Source: Bacillus mycoides (lineage in GTDB: Bacteria; Bacillota; Bacilli; Bacillales; Bacillaceae_G). Taken from it: 64,000 nt of DNA. The DNA lies in contig NZ_LXLV01000019.1 of assembly GCF_001757995.1 (NCBI RefSeq), positions 248,001 through 312,000 of the forward strand. The letters are read 5' to 3'. The position numbers and the translations under genes are program-made. The notes beneath the pieces were generated by a model. It saw nothing but the letters and a program-made list of their open reading frames with translations. It was not told the DNA's origin and made no database searches. Below are positions 18,301-27,716 of the stretch, in pieces; the first letter of the stretch is position 1; every line of letters begins with the position of its first letter.

Positions 18301-18925
18301 TTTGAAGGGGCTGAAAAAGTATGAAGAAAACAAGGCATACTTGTCAGGAGAAGAAGTGGAAGGGGTTATGGATAAGCTCCGTTCGATTCTACAAGATCCA
18401 ATTCCATACAAAAAGATAAAAGACATCCCTGAGCTGATTTATGCGATGGAAGAGCATATTGACGCTGTACTTACAGAGAAAAAAGCAAATGCAAAAGAAA
18501 AGTTAAAAGTAGATTATGACTACTTATCATTACAGGCCAAGCAATATGGCGTGTCTAATGAAACGAAACAGAGTGTTGATATTTATTACAACGAACTTAA
18601 CGAAAATCTTGATTCTTTTACGGATATTTTTAAAGTCGATGCGACCATTTCCCAAAGTACGAGCTTCAAAGAAAGAATGGAAAAAAGCATTCATCAGGAA
18701 ATCATCGAGTGGCAACGTAAAAAAGCTGAGGAACAGAAAATGATAGGCACAGGTGTAGTTGAGCGCCCTGAGCCAACTGTCCAAAAAGAAACGGTGAAAG
18801 TGTTCAATCTTGTTAGAGTCACAACACTAACGACGGAGGAAGACGTGGATCAGTATATCAATACCCTTTCCGATAAATTGAAGAAGATCATTAAATCGAA
18901 TAAACAAATTGAGTTTATTGACTAA
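15356..18925 (+). CDS. brxC: BREX ATPase BrxC
   Basis: This 1189-residue protein has an ATP-binding P-loop GFFGSGKSHFLK near residue 70 and a Walker B-like LIFLVDEIGQYIGD near residue 260. An ATPase sensor region follows (VWIMVTSQESID). The rest is long and helical with charged coiled-coil stretches (about 930-1120). BrxC/PglY ATPases are core to BREX and are thought to drive the complex assembled with PglX, PglZ and BrxB. The RBS is gataggggag. Length is typical (about 1200). The gene is intact. Confidence 0.95.
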   Translation: MIIKDIFQKDIERDIRGVIKVAQTDESNIYQELDEYVVTRELHKHLSKFYENYQKGLNGATDKMGVWISGFFGSGKSHFLKILAYLLENQKVKGKPAINFFADKVQDPIVLANMQRTADVETEVILFNIDSKGSLDNKSKEDAILRVFMKVFYEHRGYYGDIPGVAEMEKYLDKQGVYEAFKIEFHALAGESWEDRRNSFYFDADFVIGALTKVTDMTEDSARNWFENGVNNFEISIEKFAKDVKEYIDQKGKDFHLIFLVDEIGQYIGDSRSLMLNLQTVAEDLGTHCQGKVWIMVTSQESIDSIVKVKGDDFSRIQGRFDTRLSLSSISVDEVIKKRILLKKDFANDKLKVMFPEKSAILKNLISFRESTADLRGYDNEQEFADVYPFIPYQFKLLQNVFEQVRKHGSSGKHLSEGERSMLSAFKEAGLRYKDAEEGALIPFHAFYDTIKEFLNPSISRVIEGAYENPVLKDDNFNIDLLKVLFMIKYIKELPANIDNIATLMVTHIDEDKLELKAKIKESLRKLISQTLIQKNGDYYLFLTDDEQDINREIKTLSIEEDLVKRELATYIFQDLYDEKRFRYSSEYSFSYNQKMDEKNYGNQTSSIGMQILSPLSDYYQKSEQELMMMTSGSGEMIIKLAGNESYVEEIEEALRIEEFRKKKNVTQLPESIQNILNNKQAEVRERRRRVRELLEEAIKDGAFYVNGDNVDIKGPSVREKINAAFKLLVDNVYTKLGYVKEHMENERGLISILASNDDQISFDDTLKTNPNELAKREVSDFISLQDDLKKQVRVKILYDRFQDKPYGWKTLDIAVLIAQLLKEQRIRIRYNAEYLESEENTNTLVTVFTKTAEADKAIIVKRVKVDEALIRTAKRVCKEVFNKTDLADDEDGLVKDIRTLIDQQIAEINALKARYEDRQYPGMSLLNKGSEYFEQFHKGLDNASFFTKLKELEDDLAYWEEDVVYVKGFFSTNQKGIFDQGLKGLKKYEENKAYLSGEEVEGVMDKLRSILQDPIPYKKIKDIPELIYAMEEHIDAVLTEKKANAKEKLKVDYDYLSLQAKQYGVSNETKQSVDIYYNELNENLDSFTDIFKVDATISQSTSFKERMEKSIHQEIIEWQRKKAEEQKMIGTGVVERPEPTVQKETVKVFNLVRVTTLTTEEDVDQYINTLSDKLKKIIKSNKQIEFID

Positions 18926-18939
18926 GAGGTGAAAACGTT

Positions 18940-21900
18940 ATGAATAAAACAGCATTGAGAAACTTTGCAACAAGCGCCAGGAAAGAGTTGTTAAAAAAAG
19001 TTGAAGCAAGGGCATTGAAGCTTGGAATTACAGCTGATTCTATCAAAAAAGCAGACCTTGAAAGTTCGGATGCCATCTTTATTGATGGCAAACAGCTTTC
19101 AAGGGAAAAACGTATTCAGCGGAATAAACTGATTGACCGAATTAAACAAATCGGTTTCAACCAAGTGATAGAAGAAGTAGCGTATACATGGTTCAACCGT
19201 TTTACCGCCCTCCGTTTTATGGAAGTGAATGACTATCTTCCAACGAAAGTGAGAGTACTTTCTTCAATTCATGCGGTCAGTGTCGAGCCGGATATGATGA
19301 AAGAAGCTTTGTCGCTCGATTTGGACTTGGACAAAGAGCATATCTATGAGCTAAAAATGAACAACAATACAGAGGAGCTATTCAAATATCTCATTATCAA
19401 ACATTGTAATGACTTAAATCGATATATGCCTTTTATGTTTGAAACAATTGACCACTATACGGAAATCCTGTTTCCAGAAGGGCTATTAGCAACGGATTCA
19501 TTCATTCGTCAAATGACAAATACAGAAGTCATTCCAGAAGATCATTGGGAAAGGGTTGAAATTATCGGATGGCTCTATCAATATTACATTGCTGAAGAAA
19601 AAGATCGTGTAATCAAGGCGAAGAAGAAATATAAAACGGAAGAGATACCTTTCGCCACTCAGCTTTTCACTCCTGAGTGGATTGTTCGCTACATGGTGCA
19701 AAATGTATTAGGGCGTTACTGGATTGAATCACATCTAGAACATCGAGACTTGATCAGAAATTGGGAGTTTTATCTGGAAAACCCGAATCCTGAACCTGGC
19801 TTTGAAGAGAAGTTGGCTCCGTACATCAATAAGGAGCTAAAAGTAGAAGACATTAAATGTTTTGATCCTGCCATGGGTAGTGGACATATTCTTGTTTATA
19901 TGTTTGATGTACTCTACGAAATCTACATTAAATGTGGCTATATGGAACGAGAAATTCCGAGACTCATTATTGAAAACAATTTGTACGGACTGGACATTGA
20001 TGACCGTGCCTATCAGCTTGCAAGTTTTTCAGTTGTCATGAAAGCGTTAGAATACAATAAACGCTTTTTTAGAAGTATCGAAAGAGACGGTTTGGCACTT
20101 CACTTGGCATCCATTCAAGAAACAAATGGATTAACAGATGAAGATATTGTATATATGGCAGGAGCAAATGTCGGAGAGAATCTCGACAAGATGAAAGCAT
20201 TCCTTGAGCAGTTTAAAGACGCTAAGACAATTGGTTCTTTAATAAAATTGGAGCTTTTCGACAAAGAGTTTATCAAGAAGAGAATACAAGAAATTAAGGA
20301 TACCCCTTTTGAAGATTTATTCGAATTTGAAATGAGGGATAGAACGCTTGAATTGTTACAAAAAAGCTTGCACCAAGCTACAATCATGGAGCAAAAATAC
20401 GATATATTCATTACGAATCCGCCCTATGTAGGGAATAAGTATTTAACTACCGAGGCGTCAAGCTACTTGACGAAGCATTATCCAGATGTCAAATCGGATC
20501 TATTTTCAGCATTCATTGAATATAGCTTTTATGCAACAAAACAAAATGGTCAGATGGGCTTCATGACTCCGTTTGTGTGGATGTTTATTTCTTCATATGA
20601 AAAACTAAGACAAAATATAATTAGCAGTCGTAATATTAGCAGTTTGATTCAATTAGAGTATTCAGGGTTTGATGAAGCCACAGTGCCAATTTGTACATTT
20701 ACTTTACGAAATTATTACAGTGAAATAACTGGCGAGTATATTAAACTCTCTGACTTTAGAGGAGCAAGAAATCAGCCTAGCAAAACGCTAGAGGCTGTTT
20801 GTGATCCAAATGTTTATTATCGGTATACTTTTAGCCAATCTACTTTCAGTGACATTCCGGGAAAACCGATTGCATATTGGATAAGTGATAATTTCGCAAA
20901 AGTATTTAGTTGTAACAAAAAGATAGGTGATATAGCAGTAACTAAGCAAGGTTCTACATTGGGGAATAATAAAGCTTTTTTAAGGTTGTGGCACGAAGTT
21001 GATTTGAATAAAAAAAGTAAATGGTTCCCTTGCTTAAAAGGGGGACCATATAGAAAGTGGTATGGAAATCACGACTATGTTATCAATTGGGAAAACAACG
21101 GTGAGGCTATAAAGAAGACAGGCAGGGCAACAATCAGGAGTGAGAAATTACTTTTCAATGAAGGAATCAATTGGTCAAATATAACCAGTGGGAGTTCATC
21201 ATTCAGAATAATGGAGGAGGGTTACTTTTTTGAAAGTACATCAAGTGTTTGCTTTCCAGAAGAAAGAACTTTATATGTTTTAGGAATGTTAAATACAAAG
21301 ATTTCAGAAATAATAACCAAAATATTGAATCCCACACTACACCTACAGTCTGGAAATGTAGCAGATATGCCATTCTTTTTTGCCGGAAAATTAGTTGAAG
21401 ACGTTGAAAAAATTGTAAAAGAAAATATAAAAATATCAAAGCAGGAATGGGATTACTATGAAACATCATGGAATTATAAATCTCATCCATTCTTATTATT
21501 TAGATCACATACCGTTGAGAAAAGTTATGAATTATGGGCCAAAAATGCAGAAGAAAATTTTTATATAATAAAACAAAATGAGGAAAAGTTAAATAAAGAT
21601 TTTATCTCTCTTGTTAATTTAGAAGAGGAATTCACCCCAGAAATTGAGGACAAAGATGTAACAATACGAAAGGCTAACCTGGAGCAAGATATGAAGAGTT
21701 TTATCTCCCATGCTATTGGATGTTTATTTGGCCGCTATTCTTTAGACGAAGATGGGCTTATTTATGCAGGGGGAGAGTTTGATCCTTCTCGTTATAAAAA
21801 ATACCCAGCGGATAAGGATAATATCCTCCCAATCTTGCCAGGTGCTTATTTCGATGATGACATCGTTTCAAGGTTTATCGATTTTGTTAGAGAAACATAC

Positions 21901-22395
21901 GGGGAAGAATCGCTTGCGGAGAATCTAAACTTTGTGGTAGATGCCCTTGGTCGAAAAAAAGGTGAAACGGCAAGGGAAACGCTTCGACGTTATTTCTTGA
22001 ATGATTTTTACAAAGAGCATGTGCAGACATATAAGAAACGACCAATTTATTGGCTGTTTACGTCAGGAAAAGAGAAAGCGTTCAACTGTTTAATCTACAT
22101 GCATCGCTATGATAAGACCACACTATCTCGAATTCGTACTGATTATTTACATGAGTCCCAGATTCGGCTTGATGCAGAGAAAAAGGATTTGCTTAATATC
22201 ATTGAAGGAGATTCTACAGCGAAAGAAATCAGCAATGCTAAGAAAGAGTTGAAGGCAATCAACAAGAAGATTGATGAGCTAAAAGCGTATGATGAGCTTT
22301 TACATCATATGGCAGATATGCAGATTGAAATTGACCTCGATGACGGGGTGAATGTGAATTATGAAAAATTCAAAGGGCTTGTTGCCAAAATGTAA
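18940..22395 (+). CDS. pglX: BREX adenine methyltransferase PglX
   Basis: This 1151-residue N6-adenine DNA methyltransferase carries the SAM-binding motif DPAMGSGHILVYMFDVLY (about residue 308) and the catalytic NPPYVG (about residue 493). The first 250 residues are helical; residues about 560-890 form the target-recognition region; the C-terminus is helical (KKDLLNIIEGDS). PglX marks the host genome so that BREX can tell self from phage. In B. cereus H3081.97 BREX methylates TAGGAG; whether this allele reads the same site is unknown. The DNA of the recognition region is far more AT-rich than its flanks. It starts 14 bp after brxC. Confidence 0.95.
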   Translation: MNKTALRNFATSARKELLKKVEARALKLGITADSIKKADLESSDAIFIDGKQLSREKRIQRNKLIDRIKQIGFNQVIEEVAYTWFNRFTALRFMEVNDYLPTKVRVLSSIHAVSVEPDMMKEALSLDLDLDKEHIYELKMNNNTEELFKYLIIKHCNDLNRYMPFMFETIDHYTEILFPEGLLATDSFIRQMTNTEVIPEDHWERVEIIGWLYQYYIAEEKDRVIKAKKKYKTEEIPFATQLFTPEWIVRYMVQNVLGRYWIESHLEHRDLIRNWEFYLENPNPEPGFEEKLAPYINKELKVEDIKCFDPAMGSGHILVYMFDVLYEIYIKCGYMEREIPRLIIENNLYGLDIDDRAYQLASFSVVMKALEYNKRFFRSIERDGLALHLASIQETNGLTDEDIVYMAGANVGENLDKMKAFLEQFKDAKTIGSLIKLELFDKEFIKKRIQEIKDTPFEDLFEFEMRDRTLELLQKSLHQATIMEQKYDIFITNPPYVGNKYLTTEASSYLTKHYPDVKSDLFSAFIEYSFYATKQNGQMGFMTPFVWMFISSYEKLRQNIISSRNISSLIQLEYSGFDEATVPICTFTLRNYYSEITGEYIKLSDFRGARNQPSKTLEAVCDPNVYYRYTFSQSTFSDIPGKPIAYWISDNFAKVFSCNKKIGDIAVTKQGSTLGNNKAFLRLWHEVDLNKKSKWFPCLKGGPYRKWYGNHDYVINWENNGEAIKKTGRATIRSEKLLFNEGINWSNITSGSSSFRIMEEGYFFESTSSVCFPEERTLYVLGMLNTKISEIITKILNPTLHLQSGNVADMPFFFAGKLVEDVEKIVKENIKISKQEWDYYETSWNYKSHPFLLFRSHTVEKSYELWAKNAEENFYIIKQNEEKLNKDFISLVNLEEEFTPEIEDKDVTIRKANLEQDMKSFISHAIGCLFGRYSLDEDGLIYAGGEFDPSRYKKYPADKDNILPILPGAYFDDDIVSRFIDFVRETYGEESLAENLNFVVDALGRKKGETARETLRRYFLNDFYKEHVQTYKKRPIYWLFTSGKEKAFNCLIYMHRYDKTTLSRIRTDYLHESQIRLDAEKKDLLNIIEGDSTAKEISNAKKELKAINKKIDELKAYDELLHHMADMQIEIDLDDGVNVNYEKFKGLVAKM

Positions 22396-22412
22396 TAAAG
22401 TCATACGGGGAT

Positions 22413-22441
22413 ACACCAGCGATGGCTGGTGTGTCTTTGTT
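22413..22441 (+). terminator. Intercistronic hairpin between pglX and pglZ
   Basis: A perfect 8-bp stem (acaccagc / gctggtgt) with loop gatg is followed by gtctttgttct. The poor T tract suggests a partial terminator or RNA processing site that lowers pglZ and brxL expression. Confidence 0.45.
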
Positions 22442-22472
22442 CTATAATGGGTGTAGAGAGTAGGTAGAAGCA

Positions 22473-25031
22473 ATGAACATGGGTCAGATTGTGTCTGCAT
22501 TATCGGACATTTTTAATGAACCTTTAAAAGACGGAGAACAGCGGAAAATTGTGTTCTGGTTAGACAAGGATAACGAATTTACGGAAGAAATCGGGCAGTT
22601 GACGCTGGATGGAGTAATAGTTCATGTATTAACGGATCGTAATCAGTTTTACACGAAGTATTTGGTGGAGGAAGAAAACCCGACTTCTTCCTATTTGATT
22701 TATACAAGCATAGAATTAGGTGTGGAAGACAATTGGCTTGCGGATACGGTGTTATACTCGAAAACGTTTTATGCAGATCGGGTATCACTCATTTTGAGTG
22801 ATCTACATATTGATCCATCATTGCGTGGAGTTATTAAAAAATACGAGCGATTTTTTAATAACAAGGAACGATTCAGGAAGTTTCAGGCATACGAAATTGA
22901 TTTGTACTCAGAAGAAGTGATAGAGCTTGCGATCATGAGTGTATTATGTAACGTGAAGACCCCTGATTTTGAAGCTGTGTTAAAAGTAATATTAATGGAT
23001 ATGCTGGATGACAATGAGAACAAATATTTATCGCTTATTGGAAGGTTCTTTGATTCTAATGTGTTCTGGACATACGTGGGGAACCACTATGGATATGAGC
23101 GAGAAGAAAAGACGCTAAAAACCTTGTTCATTCATTTGACAGTGACAGCATTCAGCCACTCAGTGAATGAGGAATATTTAACCGATGTAAAGAGCTTTAT
23201 CGCTGAGCGAAACAAAACGAATGCTCTAGTATTCATCGACCATTGGATGCATCATAAGACAGATTGCGTTGTGTTTGATGAGTATGCGGAAATAGTAGAA
23301 CAGGAAATCCAATTTTCGCGAATCGTTAAATCTATTCCAGTGGAAGAATTCAAGCAGGCGGATACATTCCCGTATTTAGATCGAGCAATCATTATTTACA
23401 TTGCTAATAGCCTTGTGACCAATCTTGAAGATTACGAGGAATACACGAAGCTCATTAAGTTGAGACGAGTGAAGCATTACTATGAAAAGTATGCGTCGGT
23501 TTATGAAGCTCTTTACTATACGGTGAAAATGCATGAATTTTACAAAAAATACCATCAAGGTATTCCGCAAGGGCGAGCAATTGACCTGTATCAATCGTAT
23601 GTCAAAGAGTACTACTGCATGGATACATACTATCGCAAGTTCTATGTAGCCTATGACGAAGAAAGTAACCATGAGCTGTTGAAAAAGCTGAAGACTCTCG
23701 TTGAAAACTTGTATACGAACTGGTATATGGGTGAGTTAAGTTCTCACTGGTCTCAGGCGGTAAATGTGGAAATGACGCAGGAGTGGTCGCTTCCTGGTGT
23801 GCGGAATCAACAGGCCTTCTATTCTTCTGTCATTGCCCCAAAAATCCGCAACGGTGATCGAGTGTTTGTCATTGTATCTGATGCGATGCGTTATGAAATT
23901 GGCGTAGAGCTTGCGGAACGGCTGAATGCGGAAACTATAGGTGTGTGTGACGTACAAACGTTACTTGGCGTTGTGCCGTCTGTCACGAAGTTGGGCATGG
24001 CATCGCTCCTCCCACACAAAGACATTGACTTCGATGCAAACGGTCGTGTGCTTGTTGATGGGAAAGATTCAGCGGGACTTGAAAACCGCAAAAAGATTAT
24101 TGAATTAGAAGTGGAAGACAGCTTTGCTATTCATTTCCAGGACGTGCTGACGATGAATAAAGCGGGTAGACGGGAGACATTTAAAGGAAAAAAACTGATT
24201 TATTTCTACCATGATACAATTGATGCAATGGGGGATAAAGCATCAACAGAAGTATACACATTTAATGCAGTGGAAACAGCGTTGAACCAGTTATATGAAT
24301 TGGTAAAAATCATTAGGGACGATCTAAGCGGAACGAACATTTATATTACAGCCGATCATGGTTTCCTTTACCAGCGGGATGCGTTGGAAGAAAGTGATAA
24401 GATTGAAAAAGAGCTAATGGATACGATTGAAGTAAAGCGTCGTTATATGCTGTCAAAAGAACATCGTAAAGTATCAGGACAACTAGCGATTGATTTATCA
24501 ACCGTTGTGAAAAACGAACAGCAATTGACGGCGTATGTACCGAATGCAACGATCCGTTACCGAATGCAAGGATCAGGAGTGAATTTTGTCCATGGCGGTG
24601 CGAGCTTGCAAGAAATTGCTGTTCCGTTGCTGTCATTTAAAAACAAACGAGCAGGACAAAAGGGATCACAAGCAATTCAAAAAGTAGATATTAAACTTAC
24701 AAATACGACACGCAAAATCACGAACAGTATTTTCCACTTGGAGTTCTTTCAGACGGAAAAAGTCGAAGATAAGGTCATTCCTCGCACGGTTGTTATTTAC
24801 ATGACAGATTCAGAAGGAAATGTGCTGTCTAATGAGGAAACCATTATCGGAGATCGTCTATTTGATAATCCAGCTGACCGTACATTTAAACTTCGGTTTG
24901 TGCTGAAAAGCATTTCATATGATCGCAATAAGGAATATTATTTGTTGGTAAAAGATATAGAAACTGGCGTTGTCGTCGAAAAAGTGCTGTTTTCGATCAA
25001 CTTAGGAATTGTGAGTGACTTTGATTTTTGA
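22473..25031 (+). CDS. pglZ: BREX alkaline-phosphatase-fold protein PglZ
   Basis: This 852-residue protein contains the PglZ domain of the alkaline phosphatase superfamily: VFVIVSDAMRYEIGVELAERL (about 470) with the metal-binding Asp, VVPSVTKLGMASLLPH with the usual nucleophile Thr/Ser region, YFYHDTIDAMGD, and ITADHGFLYQRD (Asp-His). The N-terminal half is helical. PglZ is needed for both BREX defence and host methylation. It starts at ATG 22473, 77 bp after pglX. Confidence 0.95.
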   Translation: MNMGQIVSALSDIFNEPLKDGEQRKIVFWLDKDNEFTEEIGQLTLDGVIVHVLTDRNQFYTKYLVEEENPTSSYLIYTSIELGVEDNWLADTVLYSKTFYADRVSLILSDLHIDPSLRGVIKKYERFFNNKERFRKFQAYEIDLYSEEVIELAIMSVLCNVKTPDFEAVLKVILMDMLDDNENKYLSLIGRFFDSNVFWTYVGNHYGYEREEKTLKTLFIHLTVTAFSHSVNEEYLTDVKSFIAERNKTNALVFIDHWMHHKTDCVVFDEYAEIVEQEIQFSRIVKSIPVEEFKQADTFPYLDRAIIIYIANSLVTNLEDYEEYTKLIKLRRVKHYYEKYASVYEALYYTVKMHEFYKKYHQGIPQGRAIDLYQSYVKEYYCMDTYYRKFYVAYDEESNHELLKKLKTLVENLYTNWYMGELSSHWSQAVNVEMTQEWSLPGVRNQQAFYSSVIAPKIRNGDRVFVIVSDAMRYEIGVELAERLNAETIGVCDVQTLLGVVPSVTKLGMASLLPHKDIDFDANGRVLVDGKDSAGLENRKKIIELEVEDSFAIHFQDVLTMNKAGRRETFKGKKLIYFYHDTIDAMGDKASTEVYTFNAVETALNQLYELVKIIRDDLSGTNIYITADHGFLYQRDALEESDKIEKELMDTIEVKRRYMLSKEHRKVSGQLAIDLSTVVKNEQQLTAYVPNATIRYRMQGSGVNFVHGGASLQEIAVPLLSFKNKRAGQKGSQAIQKVDIKLTNTTRKITNSIFHLEFFQTEKVEDKVIPRTVVIYMTDSEGNVLSNEETIIGDRLFDNPADRTFKLRFVLKSISYDRNKEYYLLVKDIETGVVVEKVLFSINLGIVSDFDF

Positions 25032-25047
25032 GTGAGGAGGGATGTAA

Positions 25048-27105
25048 ATGGAAGAGAGTATAAATGAGGTATCAACATTAGATATTGATAAAAAACTGAA
25101 TGATGTTTTCGCTGGTCGTGTCGTTCGAAAAGACTTAACAAAGTTGATAAAAGAAGGAGCGAACGTTCCCATCTATGTGCTTGAATACCTGCTTGGCATG
25201 TATGCAGCTACAGATGATGAGGAAAGTATTCAGGAAGGCGTGGAGCGTGTTAAGAAGATCCTTTTCGATAACTTTGTCCGACCAGATGAGGCGGAAAAAA
25301 TTAAATCACGCATTCGTGAACTTGGGCAATATTCGATTATTGATAAAGTGACCGTTGCGTTGAATCCGAAGATTGACACATATGAAGCAGAGTTTTCCAA
25401 CCTGGGATTAAAGGGTGTACCGATTCCTTCGAATTTCGTTAAAGAGTTTGACAAGCTTTTGGTTGGTGGCATTTGGTGTATGGTCAAGATTGATTATTTT
25501 TATGATGAAGAAGTAAAAAACACGAATCCATTTAGTGTAAGTAGTTTAAGGCCGATTCAAATGCCAAATATGGATATTAATGAAGTGTTTGAAGGGCGAA
25601 AGAGCTTTACGAAAGATGAATGGATTGATATTCTAATTCGTTCGACGGGAATGGAGCCGACGCAATTGGAAGAGAGAGTAAAGTGGCATCTTTTGTTGCG
25701 GCTCGTTCCACTCGTTGAAAATAACTATAATATGTGCGAACTCGGTCCCCGTGGAACAGGAAAGTCGCATGTATACAAAGAGATTTCGCCCAATTCAATA
25801 TTAGTGTCAGGCGGACAATCCACCGTTGCTAATCTTTTCTATAACATGTCTTCGAGGAAAATCGGGCTTGTTGGTCTGTGGGACTGCGTAGCCTTTGATG
25901 AAGTGGCTGGCATCCGTTTTAAAGATAAGGATGGTATCCAAATCATGAAAGATTATATGGCATCAGGATCGTTTGCGAGGGGAAAAGAAGAAAAAAATGC
26001 TTCTGCTTCCATGGTGTTTGTGGGGAATATCAACCAGAGCGTGGATACACTTATTAAAACATCTCATTTGTTCGCGCCATTCCCTGAAGAGATGGCGAAT
26101 GATACGGCATTCTTTGATAGGATGCACTATTATCTTCCTGGGTGGGAAATCCCAAAAATGAGACCTAACTTCTTTACCGATAAGTATGGATTTATCGTTG
26201 ATTATATCGCCGAATTTTTTAGGGAAATGCGTAAGCGTTCATTTGCTGATTCCGTAGATCGTTACTTCAAACTGGGCAATAACCTAAATCAACGGGATAC
26301 GGTAGCTGTTCGTAAAACGGTGTCGGGAATGGTTAAACTCATATACCCGCATGGCATTTATACGAAAGAAGATATAATGGAAATCTTGCACTATGCATTG
26401 GAAGGTCGCCGTCGTGTAAAAGAACAGCTTAAAAAGATCGGAGGCATGGAGTTTTATGATGTCATGTTCTCCTATTTAGATAAAGAGTCGATGGAAGAGG
26501 AGTATATCTCTGTTCTAGAACAAGGAGGCGGAAAACTCATCCCAGAGGGCATGGGAAAGCCGGGGCATGTCTATGTAGTGGGGCATGGTAATTCGGGTAT
26601 GATTGGTGTATACAAGCTTGAAAACCAGGTGGTTAGTGGCACAGGGAAATTTGATAAGTCGGGTGTCGGCTCGCATCGAGGAGCAAAGGAAAGCCTGGAC
26701 ACGGCCTTCCGTTACTTCACCGCCAACAGCAAAAGTATCAGCAACACAATCAGCACGAAGACGAAAGATTACCTAATGCATATTAGTGATTTGCAAGGGA
26801 TTGGATTGACAGATGAACTGGCAATTGCAGAGCTAATTGGGTTGTGCTCAGGAGCATTGGATAAACCAGTTCAGGAAAGTACCGTCGTCATTGGCAACAT
26901 GACAGTCGGTGGCACGATTGCAAAAGTAGAGGAGTTTGCGAATATTTTGCAGGTGTGTGTTGATGCAGGAGCGAAGAAAGTGTTGATTCCAGCATCATCA
27001 GTAATGGACCTCCAGACAGTTCCACCTGATTTGTTGGTAAAAGTGCAACCAGTGTTTTATTCAGACTCGACAGACGCGGTGTTTAAGGCACTGGGAGTAA
27101 GTTAA
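25048..27105 (+). CDS. brxL: BREX Lon-like AAA+ protein BrxL
   Basis: This 685-residue protein has a Walker A GPRGTGKSH (about residue 234), Walker B-like VAFDEVAG (about 283) and a C-terminal Lon-type domain (GLTDELAIAELIGLCSGALD, then VGGTIAKVEEFANILQ and GAKKVLIPASS). The catalytic Ser-Lys pair of true Lon is not clearly conserved: the expected Ser position reads DELAIAEL, so peptidase activity is doubtful, as reported for other BrxL proteins, which act as DNA-binding ring ATPases. It is the last gene of the operon and is followed by a terminator. Confidence 0.95.
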   Translation: MEESINEVSTLDIDKKLNDVFAGRVVRKDLTKLIKEGANVPIYVLEYLLGMYAATDDEESIQEGVERVKKILFDNFVRPDEAEKIKSRIRELGQYSIIDKVTVALNPKIDTYEAEFSNLGLKGVPIPSNFVKEFDKLLVGGIWCMVKIDYFYDEEVKNTNPFSVSSLRPIQMPNMDINEVFEGRKSFTKDEWIDILIRSTGMEPTQLEERVKWHLLLRLVPLVENNYNMCELGPRGTGKSHVYKEISPNSILVSGGQSTVANLFYNMSSRKIGLVGLWDCVAFDEVAGIRFKDKDGIQIMKDYMASGSFARGKEEKNASASMVFVGNINQSVDTLIKTSHLFAPFPEEMANDTAFFDRMHYYLPGWEIPKMRPNFFTDKYGFIVDYIAEFFREMRKRSFADSVDRYFKLGNNLNQRDTVAVRKTVSGMVKLIYPHGIYTKEDIMEILHYALEGRRRVKEQLKKIGGMEFYDVMFSYLDKESMEEEYISVLEQGGGKLIPEGMGKPGHVYVVGHGNSGMIGVYKLENQVVSGTGKFDKSGVGSHRGAKESLDTAFRYFTANSKSISNTISTKTKDYLMHISDLQGIGLTDELAIAELIGLCSGALDKPVQESTVVIGNMTVGGTIAKVEEFANILQVCVDAGAKKVLIPASSVMDLQTVPPDLLVKVQPVFYSDSTDAVFKALGVS

Positions 27106-27142
27106 TCAAGTTTAAAATAAAAAGATAAAGAAAATGAAAAGG

Positions 27143-27167
27143 AATCAGTTTTTACTGATTTTTTTAT
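27143..27167 (+). terminator. Terminator of the BREX operon
   Basis: Stem aatcagt / actgatt with a TTTT loop and a following T run lies 38 bp after brxL. Confidence 0.8.
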
Positions 27168-27594
27168 ACTATTTTTAAGAGGAAATACAAAAAAATATAG
27201 CATGGAGAAGGTATAATGCAAATTCACTCAAGAGAGTATTCAATTCTTACACTATAGGAAGTTTTGAAAAAGAAAGAGATTGTACATAAATCGGACGATT
27301 TTGTTATTAGAAAAGTGCAGTATAGAGAGTATCAAAATTAAAATATTATCTTAGCTGACAGTCATTTAGGTGATGCAATTAGGAAGGGTGAGAGGCAAGT
27401 AATCGACTGGAAATATCGGATGGAAGCGAGTTATGCAATAATCTAAATACGAGTCTCTTGATTAAGAACCTACAGACTTTTATTGAATCGGTAATGAAAA
27501 TCACTAACCGTGAATTGATATAGTTACTTATCGATGGAATTTATTAATATATGTTTAAAATGTATCTATTCGAAATCCACACAAAAAAGCAATT

Positions 27595-27631
27595 ATTGAC
27601 CCAAAGAAACAGTTATTGACCAAATCTTGAC
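27595..27631. repeat. Three TTGACC-type direct repeats beside tRNA-Val
   Basis: The core TTGACC occurs three times within about 37 bp (ttattgaccc, ttattgacca, tcttgaccaa). Closely spaced direct repeats next to a tRNA 3' end are typical of integrase arm-binding sites at an att junction. The link to a particular integrase is an inference. Confidence 0.5.
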
Positions 27632-27685
27632 CAAGAAGCAAAGAATTTACCTTTTAAAAAAAGACAAAGGTCTGCTACATAAAGA

Positions 27686-27713
27686 AAACCCCTTGACTAT
27701 CAAGGGGTTTCTT
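27686..27713 (-). terminator. Terminator of tRNA-Val
   Basis: On the minus strand aaacccctt and aaggggttt form a stem followed by T's, just after the tRNA 3' end. Confidence 0.75.
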
Positions 27714-27716
27714 ATA

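Larger units (their letters stand above)
27106..27716. other. Decayed DNA between BREX and tRNA-Val
   Basis: About 600 bp hold the brxL terminator and, from about 27250 to 27450, short coding-like fragments interrupted by stops (for example ILADSHLGDAIRKGERQVIDW). These look like the remains of a gene of unknown type. Nearer the tRNA are TTGACC repeats (27595-27631) and the tRNA terminator. Confidence 0.45.
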
